A stretch of 64,000 bases of DNA from Dolomedes plantarius. Taxonomy: Eukaryota > Arthropoda > Arachnida > Araneae > Dolomedidae. The first letter of the stretch is position 1; each line of letters begins with the position of its first letter. Location: contig OU015492.1 in assembly GCA_907164885.2 (NCBI GenBank), positions 205,025,509 to 205,089,508 on the forward strand. The letters are read 5' to 3'. Positions 56,119-64,000 of this stretch are shown piece after piece. A program made the position numbers and the translations under genes. The notes under the pieces are model-generated. The model made no database searches, was not told where the DNA came from, and saw nothing but the letters and a program-made list of their open reading frames with translations.

Positions 56119-57377
56119 CTGTATATTCAAAATCAATGCTCACCCATGGCTGCCGGTACTGTCACTTACTATCTCGTTTCGCTACTGGTACACAAATAGT
56201 CAGAGTAATGTTCGTAGGTTACTGGGCACCACAGTTCTATTAAAGAGTCCTGGATCTCGAAACTAAAAGCGTCTACGGTCTCATAGGTCGATGATCACTC
56301 AGGAAAACAGCTCGGATGCTCTATGTCGATCTGCGGGTCTGTCAGCAGCGGACTCGTAATTGAAAGAGTCTACGGTCTCCTAGGTCGATGATCATTCAGG
56401 AAAACAGATCGGCACGTCGAAGTAAGTTCGTTCCGTCACTAGGTCAATTGACTCCACACTTGTAAATTCTTTTATCGATGAGCACTTTGTAGACTCACTT
56501 TGCGCTTATTCATGGGGAGGCTATGCGGAGGTAACTTCATTCAATCGTTTCCATTTCTTTGGCATCAAGTCGACTTTGTCGTAATCTGCGCCTTCTCTGG
56601 GCATTCAATCTTTTCGTAGTTTTTAGTTTTTTTTTAGGATGCTCGTCAGCCTTGTCGTAGCTTAGATTCTTTCTTTCATTTTTTTAGTAAAGGGGCGCCC
56701 TGTAAACGCTTCATACTCGTATATATATTTCTTTTCTAGTTTTTCCATTGGTTGTTACCTTCTTGGCTTCTCATTCGCTCGTCCCACCCCTTTATTAAGA
56801 TGAGGGACGAGCCACCTTGTCCATAGGTTCGTTCACGGCTTATTTTCATCGCATTGGCTGCCACTGAAAAATATCTGTCCGTACTAATTAATCCTGACGC
56901 CTGTTCGCGCCTGGGATACTTCACAAGCAACATGCACCTGCTTCTTAATCTTTGACCTCCGATTTATTGCTGCTGTCTTCTTATTTTTATGTTTTTATGG
57001 CCCGTGTTGTTCAATGCGGAGCCAAGTCTCGCTCATTGACGCCGTAAAGCGTCGTAGTCATAAATTGGTTGTCACCTTAGGCTGGGTGGTTCTCCTATCA
57101 ATTTAGATCACTGCACATTCACCTCCTGCTTATTACATGCACGTAGTAAATAAAGTCGATTTTAATTTACCACCCAATAAAGGCAGAGACTGACAAAGCA
57201 CATACTGAGATCGATTTTGTGCTTTAAATGAGACTTTTTCCTTTAAACAGCATCACTACCCTACACTTCCTTGATAAATATATACTGACAATGTTTTTCG
57301 CAAAATTAGCTAAAAAGTAATTTTGATTGAATAAAACTGTGGCGACCCCCCACAGGTTGGGAACTCGTGCCTTATAA

Positions 57378-58472
57378 CCACACGGAAAGATATTGCAAAA
57401 TCGAAAAGTGGTTCAGTGGTAAATTCAAAGAATAGTCAAATAATCATGTGCACGGTTAAACATTACAAATAATTTTAACAACACACAAAATAAATGGCGA
57501 ACATAAAGGTTAAAAACACAATCAAGAATACTAGCATTGCTCGTTCGAAATAGGACCTATCATCCCGTATCAAAATCTTATTCTATCTAGTTCGAATCAT
57601 AATCTTAACCTAATATATTTGAGGTAGAGCGCCACCAAACGTCGTCTATAATCATTCAGATACAGTAGCGCTACGTAACTGAAACTTTCTCAACAAAGAC
57701 TCATTCTTACAGAATCAACGCGCCCGTACTCCACGAAATCACGGAGATTTCTGAGAGACTGCATACGCGTGAATCAAACTCTAGACATTGTGACACAGAC
57801 ACGGTTTTGAAATAAACGGGAAAATACTGATTAAAGCTGTCAGTAGAGCCTGAGCAATTTATCAATCATCTTCAAATGGAGCATTCCAGGTGAATGTTTC
57901 AAAGGATCACCCTTAGGATAAGGGATTTTCTAATTCTTTTATGTGAAAAAAATAAATCTAGAGAACTGACCAAGCGCCACTGTTTGTTAAAACCCGGGGA
58001 TGTTGAAGACTTAATGAGAAATAAATTTTTCATCTGTAGAGAAACTGTGGCTGGAGCCCAAAAGACATTTTATGATAGTTTTTCCTATTTATTCAGAGTA
58101 TGGTGGTAAAACGCGAAGCGAGATGCCCCCCAAAATAAAATAAATCAATAAAAACAACAAAAAAAAGCACGCAATGATAGCCAGTATGATCTTGGAAGCG
58201 CATAGAACCGTATTTATGCTGCAATTTTGGGACAATATCATTTAAAGAAAAGTTAATAAAGTGAAACATAAGTGTGCGAATTAAAATTAACCTTTTCAGT
58301 TCTCTCGCTCTCCTTTTTTCATACCTTTATGAAAAATGGAAGCAATTGAAAATGGGAAGATATATTTATCGGGAAAATCAGTTGCACAAAATGTTTTTAG
58401 AAGCAAAATATGGGAAAGTTATGAAAATATATCACAGACCAAATTAAAGGCATGTCTGAGATATCACAGACC
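57378..58472. other. Intergenic, unassigned
   Basis: No gene recognised. The 71-codon frame at 57894 has no motif. Confidence 0.4.
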
Positions 58473-58644
58473 AATTCTCAGGCACATTAAATTTTTCACT
58501 GTAGATAAATTTTATCTGTCAATAGGATTTTTCGAGAAATTCTGCTATGTGCAAAGATTCAATACACTTAGCAGAATTTCTCAAGAGTTCTAATTTATAG
58601 ATCAAATTTCTTTACAGTGAAAAAGATAATGTGCCCGAGAATTT
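58473..58644. repeat. Foldback palindrome
   Basis: Arms of about 75 bp start AATTCTCAGGCACATTA and end TAATGTGCCCGAGAATT. They share TTTTTCACTGTA and GAGAAATTCTGCTA. A MITE-like hairpin with no clear target duplication. Confidence 0.7.
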
Positions 58645-59274
58645 GCCAAATGTTTAAAGAAATTATTATAATGTGGTACACAGAACAAATTCAAAATTCG
58701 TCTTAGTCGTCGTTCAAAATTCGTCAAGTTAAAATTAGTCTTAGTTTTTCTAGAGGTGTAACAAAATTGCATGGAACACACCCCATATGTGAACCAATTT
58801 AATTACCTTTAAGCTGTCGAAAATTTGAACCCAAACCTGTGGAAGAGATTTGAATCAATTTGTCAGTCACCGGCAAACGCTTAGAGAAGTTCCACCTTTG
58901 GCATTTTTCGCTTCCTGCGTACTTGCCGGCTATGTCCTACAGAGGAATCCATTATGAGGATGAAATGTATGTTACTGGCTGAGGTGGGGATATCTACCTT
59001 TGCATTAATTCCTCAATACAGAATGCTCTCTAGGCAGTTTAATCATAAGCTCCAATATGTGCTTTAAAATTTTTGTGCGAGGAATTAATCGAAAATTACT
59101 CGAATACTTAAGCATTCATTTTCCAACTTCATATTTATTATCATCTATCATTTTCTGTGAGAAAGAGATACTGAATTTTGTGTTTTAAACTAATTTATAC
59201 TCGTATTTTCTGTTACTAAATACTTTTGCCAAATTTACAAGCAATAGATGCTCTAAATATGCATTCATTCACCC
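58645..59274. other. Intergenic, unassigned
   Basis: No recognised feature. Confidence 0.35.
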
Positions 59275-59277
59275 TTA

Positions 59278-59463
59278 GGGCCTGTTCACATAGTAGTCCT
59301 TTGCGTTCCGTTAAGGAAAAGATGACGTTGAGATGAAAATAAACCAATCATAGGCGCTAAAAATTTCATTGCTAATCGTTTGGAGGCATATGATTGGTTT
59401 ATTTTCGTCTCAACGTCATCTTTTCCTTAACGCAACGCAACGGACTCCTATGTGAACAGGCCC
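59278..59463. mobile_element. Foldback Harbinger MITE, copy 2
   Basis: 186 bp between TTA duplications (59275-59277, 59464-59466). Arms as in the copy at 38764. Confidence 0.9.
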
Positions 59464-60035
59464 TTACTCCAGACCGTAGGCGTAGCGTGCTTCTAACCTT
59501 TTTTTTTGGGGGGGGGGATGCAGGAATTGAATTCAGTTAAGGCTCTCCTCAGCGCATTGATTGCCGGACAGTCCTTAAAATATGAAATATTATGATTTTT
59601 TAAAAATTGAATAACAGTATAATTGACGCTTGAGTAGTATTCAAAAGTTATACAATGAGAAAAATAAATTCCCCTAATAGTTGCCGTGTTCTGTGTATGC
59701 CTCTGTCAAGTAACGCTTCCGGAGCGACCGCATCACAAATATATCAGCCTATATTAATCTCACGTGCAAAAATACGATAATAAACAGAAATTAAAAACAA
59801 CAAAATCGTTTGTTTAACAAATTTGTAGGTTAAGTTAATTGTTATTTAATGCACGTGTATACAGCTTTAAAATTCATGAAAATAAAAAAAATTCTGAAAC
59901 GCGATTGCAGCGCTGCTAAATAGACTGCAAAAATTTTTTGCACGTGAGTAATTTGTATGATTTTTAATCATATTTTCTTTAGTTTATATATTTTATTTTT
60001 GCTTAATATATTTATACATAGCATATTTATAGCAT

Positions 60036-60070
60036 ACTAGGTAGGTATCCCTAATTCAGTGGCACTTCAG
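60036..60070. mobile_element. Orphan Tc1 (DD36E family) terminus
   Basis: ACTAGGTAGGTATCCC... through TTCAGTGGCACTTCAG before TA matches the terminal 35 bp of the 54515 element. The rest of the element is absent. Confidence 0.8.
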
Positions 60071-60689
60071 TATATATCATGTGTGAGAAGGAAATTAAAA
60101 TAGTAGCATTAAGATTTTTATGCAGAGTTATAGGCATTTTAGCTAAATTTCAATAAAAATTACTTCAAACTGCCCAATTTATAAAAAAAAGTATGCTATT
60201 TACAGTTAAGTTTTTGTTACTTTTTTTAATTTTTAAGTGCTATTTTACCAAAAAACACCAAAAAAAACTTTAAAAAATTATTTTTTAAAACAAATAAATG
60301 GAATAGCTAAACACAAACATAGTTAACCGTAAATAAATCGCAAAACTGTGCTTAAGTTTAGACTGATTCTTTTTAGTTAATATATTCTAATTTTTATGCT
60401 TTTAAAAGTACATCGTGAATTATAAAATTAAGAACAATATAAAATACAGTATACTAAACATTCTGAAGTAGAAACACAATATGTAAAATACCTAATAACC
60501 AAATTTCAGAAAGTAAATAATCGCAAGTTAGCAAGTCACATAGGGGTTTCAACGGTAATCCGTATACTGAAAATTAACCAAGTAAAAAAGGATTAATGAA
60601 AATAAAATAAAAGGAGTAATATAAGAAAATTAACTTTAAATAACACCAAACAACTACTAATTAACAATATTCAATGCGTTTATTTACCT

Positions 60690-60931
60690 TGTAACATCTA
60701 GGTGCGCATGCGCAGTTTTTATGAATGATTGATTCCAACGCCTTGAGATGAAATATTATTTAAAATCTGTATTTATATATAAGCATTTTAAAGCTTCCAA
60801 ACTTATATTAGAATTATCTCCAGGCTTCAAAACATAAGTATACGAAGTTTCAATCAGATTCGTCAAGAAATGTAGATTTGTATACATTACATACATACGT
60901 ACATAGAGACACTCTGCTTTATTTATATAGA
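60690..60931 (-). mobile_element. Helitron-like 5' end nested in the larger Helitron
   Basis: The minus strand begins TCTATATAAATAAAGCAG at 60931 next to host A/T, as at 14590 and 15111. A CTAG with the palindrome TGCGCATGCGCA near 60691 could be its 3' end, but the base outside is T rather than A. The left border is therefore doubtful. Confidence 0.4.
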
Positions 60932-61435
60932 TTAGTTAGATTGTATACATAGCATATTAGTTAGATTGTGCAAGTCGGAATGAAAAAGCAGCGGTAAGTA
61001 TGCTTTTTTTTTCCAAGATGACGTTTTTTTAAATTATAAACTCGGATTTTTACAACATTTTTAATTATAACATCGGATAGAAAAACAGCTAATATTCTGT
61101 AAAAATTTCTAATATTTTAACAAGGTTATGAACCTTTTTTTATTGGAACTGTTCAATTATTTACCGTCAAGTTTTGACGGGTACTATCTAGTATAATATA
61201 AATAAAATGAGAAAAAAAATATAGCATCGAATTTTTGTTATGGATCATATCATTGTTAAAAAACTATTTTAAGGCTAAAGATATAATCGGAATCTTCAGT
61301 TTCACAGTTTGAAAAAGCGGGAAAAAACAAACTTCTTAAAAGTTTTCAACAATTTTCCGATTTTAACTGAGATTCTATTTTAATTTATTTCAAGTTAAGT
61401 TGGGGGGGGGGGGGACGTTCCTCCCCCCCATGCTG

Positions 61436-61977
61436 CAAACTGCAAAAAAGTGCCTTGTTAAAAATCGAACGAAAGAGACATTTGACATCCGGTTTTAAAG
61501 GCAGTCTGAAATTTTCATGAAATAGCTCCCTTTTCTCTGAATTGGCGATATCTCTGCATTCATTGAGAAATCAGACGGTTTCACAACAGAAAGAAGAGAA
61601 AATTAAGCTATACGATGAGAAGACGTTGTGGATGACCGTCATGACTCTGAAAAATGTTGCAATCGGGTTAAAACGAAGGGAAAAATTACTAAGTTTCCCA
61701 TCCCTCCTTTTTTTTCCATTTTGAAATCCATATCTTTACAAAATAACAGCGATAAAAAATAATAATAATAAAAAACACTCAGGTTGGCTTTGCTTGTTAT
61801 CTCTCGCACCTCTGAGTCTCGTTTGAAATTTATCTCAGACGTGCGCCATTTCTGCGGGTACGCTTTCGAAATAAACATCTAAATGAATCGGCTCCCTTTC
61901 ACAAGGCTACAATAGTGAGTGATGTGAGATATCCATGAACTATCTCCAAACTAATTAAAACAACAGGCGGACTGAAT
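61436..61977 (+). other. 5' flank of gene 2
   Basis: Repeat-free DNA that should hold the promoter and 5' UTR of gene 2. No core motif chosen. Confidence 0.35.
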
Positions 61978-62139
61978 ATGTGCCATTTGGCTGTGGAGAA
62001 AATATGTATCGTTTTATTTGTGTGTTTTGTCTTTGTCACCACCGATGTAACGGCAGAAAAAGGAGGATACAGTGCCCTCGTGTCGTTTTCCCAAAATGTT
62101 AACCCAGGAGAGGGACTGATGCTGTTAGAAAAGATGAAA
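61978..62139 (+). CDS. Gene 2 exon 1: secreted protein, signal-peptide exon
   Basis: ATG 61978 opens 54 codons ending at a consensus donor AAA|GTAAGT (phase 0). Residues 1-26 form a signal peptide: basic-flanked start, hydrophobic core ICIVLFVCFVFV, small residues, and likely cleavage after TDVTA. The mature start reads EKGGYSALVSFSQNVNPGEG, followed by LMLLEKMK. I do not recognise the family from this fragment. Further exons are not visible in the remaining 1.9 kb, so the gene continues beyond the window. It is divergent from gene 1. Confidence 0.65.
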
Positions 62140-62904
62140 GTAAGTTCTTTTCTTTAATATATTCAACAAACCTAATAAAAAATATCGCTCACTTCTTTCT
62201 ACAACGTCATATCTAAAAAAAACATGATTTTTCAGGAGAGTGATTTTAAAGTTTAAAAGTAGAATCAAATGTATTAAAAGTCAATATTAATTCTGCTCTC
62301 TAGCGGCTAAATATTGAGCGGTGACATATGGCGATATTGCAGGAATATACTACTCTTTCAAGGCATTCTGAAAACAGGCATAACTAAAAAGCGCCGATTT
62401 TTGAGATATGATGTTGTTGAAAGGAGTGAACGAATATTCTTTTTCTTTTAAATGAATATCATATTAAAACGCGAAAATTGATAGTTAAATTTCCTTCAAA
62501 TTACATTTAAAATTCCTCCTATTTAATAAACATTGAATACGTGCGTTGGTAAATTCGCTAGTAGACCGAAAAAATCAAATAGTCAAAAATTTCTCAATAT
62601 ACCTTGGAAATAAAAGTAATGAGATTCTTGAAAAGAACTTCAAACCATGATTTAAATGGAATTTTATTAAAATAATAATTACTTATACTGATTTTCAGTT
62701 TTTTGTCTGAAAAAAAATTGTGTTAATATCTTTTAATTTACGATCCGTGTTGAAATTTCATCAGATAGTTTGTGTTTTAATTCTAACCTTTTTGTTTTCT
62801 GGTATATGGATAATTCACTAAACGGATAAATTGGTATTCTAATACTTTAAGTATACGTACCTTAATTATTTTTTTAAACTAAATAGTTGTGTTGAGTAAG
62901 TTGG
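62140..62904. other. Intron 1 of gene 2
   Basis: AT-rich with no second coding exon visible. Confidence 0.35.
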
Positions 62905-63030
62905 GAGCACTACGGTCATATTTTGCTACACAAGGGCTAATTAGACCGGGACCTACTGCATAAAGCCGATCCCGAACGGCTACAAACATCCATGCCAACA
63001 TTTGGACTCGAACCCACAGGCTCTAAAACT
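62905..63030 (-). repeat. tRNA-derived SINE copy in gene 2 intron
   Basis: Minus strand: B box GGGTTCGAGTCC, GGCATGGATGTTTGTAG, and the body CGGTCTAATTAGCCCTTGTG ending GACCGTAGTGCTC. Same family as 1165-1345. The A-box side is degraded. Confidence 0.7.
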
Positions 63031-63309
63031 AAATAACCCCACCAGTCTGTATCTGTAAACATTAATTCATGTAGTAAATACAAAGCGTAACATACAAAAT
63101 TGGATCCAGAACATATCTGTACCTCGGAGGTATAGAACACTATGCCACAGTGTTTGAATTTCACAGGAGAGCCTAAAGATACCCACTTACTGCTTTTTAC
63201 CTCGACACAATGATATGACATGATGCCATTTTCAATGGGCAAGGTCTCTTCTGTATAAAAAGCTTTTCTCTACTGAAAATAGTGCTAAAAAATGAAAGAA
63301 TAAAGTTAA

Positions 63310-63393
63310 CCTTTAGCTTACGGGAACCCTTTCTGATTCCCTCTTTAGAACGGGAAATTTCATACCCCCTTTGGAAGAACGGCCATTAAGGGG

Positions 63394-63463
<70 letters not shown>

Positions 63464-63536
63464 TACAGATATAGATATATTCATTGTTGGGCTCATATTG
63501 TTGGGATACATGCTATCCCACCCCGTAAGGAAAAGG
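63310..63536. mobile_element. TTAA MITE with internal microsatellite, copy C
   Basis: 227 bp between TTAA sites. Ends CCTTTAGCTTACGGG and CCCGTAAGGAAAAGG. Internal (TA)n(GA)n at 63399-63462 and the GGGATACATGCTATCCC palindrome. Confidence 0.9.
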
Positions 63537-63540
63537 TTAA

Positions 63541-64000
63541 GCAGTCTACTTTTAAGAAATGGACTTGGTGTCCTTTACCTCCGGTATACAGATATATTTG
63601 CTGTAGCAAACAATAACATAGTAAAATAGATAAATATCTTTTTGCTGTGGGTAACGCAATGAAAAAACTTTTTAGATTAAGAGGATATCTAAGATGCATC
63701 TCACTTCTATTAAAATGTTTCATACGCGACGAACATTTTGTAAAAATTCAAATTTTCAAAAATTTTAAAACAGGCCACATACTTTTCGCCTGTATTGCAG
63801 TTTTGAACACAGCTTATAATCGTTTGCCTATATATTTGTTATTTTATAATTTTTTAAACATATGCCTTAATTGTTTTATGTATAAATATAAAATTATCCA
63901 CCACAAAAATATTTCTTTCACACGCAAAAAATTTTCTGTCACGAATATTTATTTTTTGCTTATAGAATAGAAATATTATGTAAAATCTCTCTAGCAATAT
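63541..64000. other. Gene 2 intron, end of window
   Basis: An AT-rich open frame over 63647-63970 has no motif or splice support; treated as chance. Confidence 0.4.

Larger units (their letters stand above)
54259..57137. mobile_element. Candidate LTR-type insertion, itself interrupted
   Basis: The inserted DNA begins TGTAATAACCCAG and ends CTTATTACA, so its ends are TGTAATAA and TTATTACA, an LTR-like TG...CA inverted repeat. Subtracting the Tc1 and the pogo-like fragment leaves about 1.3 kb without ORFs, suiting a solo LTR. A clean 4-6 bp duplication was not found. A 47-bp direct repeat sits at 56269-56315 and 56366-56412. Confidence 0.45.
53853..57369. mobile_element. hAT element hosting several younger insertions
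   Basis: Left CAGTATTTTCTAATC, right GGTTGGGAACTCGTG. The target duplication ccttataa is perfect (53845-53852, 57370-57377). Homologous to 16497-17665 at both ends (AATGTTTAATTTAAC..., and the tail GAATGAGACTTTTT-like sequence). The excess of about 2.9 kb is nested DNA (54259-57137). Confidence 0.88.
59669..61191 (+). mobile_element. Non-autonomous Helitron, about 1.5 kb
   Basis: The 3' end is classic: a 7-bp stem CCGTCAA-GTT-TTGACGG at 61164-61180, seven bases, then CTAG (61188-61191) before host T. The 5' end is TTCCCC/TCCCC at 59669-59670, where the host sequence resumes by comparison with 36654-37085. It contains an orphan Tc1 end and a second, minus-strand Helitron-like 5' end at 60931. 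Confidence 0.8.
59475..61435. mobile_element. CGTAGGCGTAGC MITE split by a Helitron
   Basis: Matches 36654-37085 from 59475 to about 59668 and again from 61192 to about 61435. The right terminus has decayed (no GCTACGCCTATG). The 1.5-kb gap is Helitron DNA. Confidence 0.82.

Noticed and set aside
63647..63970. 107-codon plus-strand frame near the window end, considered as exon 2 of gene 2
   Set aside because: No consensus acceptor in the right phase was seen, and the translation is Lys/Asn/Ile/Phe-rich as expected by chance.

Overview
This is a 64-kb piece of an AT-rich, intron-rich animal genome, almost certainly arthropod and most likely a spider. The evidence is consensus GT/AG introns, tRNA-derived SINEs, Helitron, Tc1/mariner, Tigger/pogo, PIF/Harbinger, hAT and TTAA-target elements, and a LINE pol tail (RNase H end plus CCHC knuckle) of a type I associate with spider genomes. 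There is no operon structure and nothing bacterial.

Two host genes are visible. Gene 1 lies on the minus strand. Seven coding exons between 48006 and 8347 join in frame into a 238-residue four-pass membrane protein. Its first intron is about 27.5 kb and holds most of the transposons. Gene 2 lies on the plus strand and begins at 61978 with a signal-peptide exon; the rest runs out of the window. The two genes are divergent, with about 14 kb of repeat-filled DNA between them.

Layout. 1-8.3 kb: flank downstream of gene 1, with a decayed gypsy-type pol fragment, SINEs, hAT pieces and a dead Tc1. 8.3-20.3 kb: exons 7 to 2, with small hAT and Helitron insertions in the introns; 82% of intron 5 is one hAT element that itself contains a Helitron. 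20.3-47.9 kb: giant intron 1, containing an intact Tc1, a five-copy 528-bp tandem array, a stack of hAT, Tigger and a tRNA-bearing repeat, a Harbinger element with a MADF-type second ORF, and many MITEs. 49-61.4 kb: a Tigger element lacking its catalytic domain, TTAA-flanked MITEs, a hAT nest containing a DD36E-type Tc1, foldback MITEs and a Helitron. 61.9-64 kb: start of gene 2.

The window shows no novel operon-like system. Its interest is the nested transposon stratigraphy. Many insertions have readable target-site duplications, so their order can be worked out, and several microsatellites sit at or inside transposon ends.
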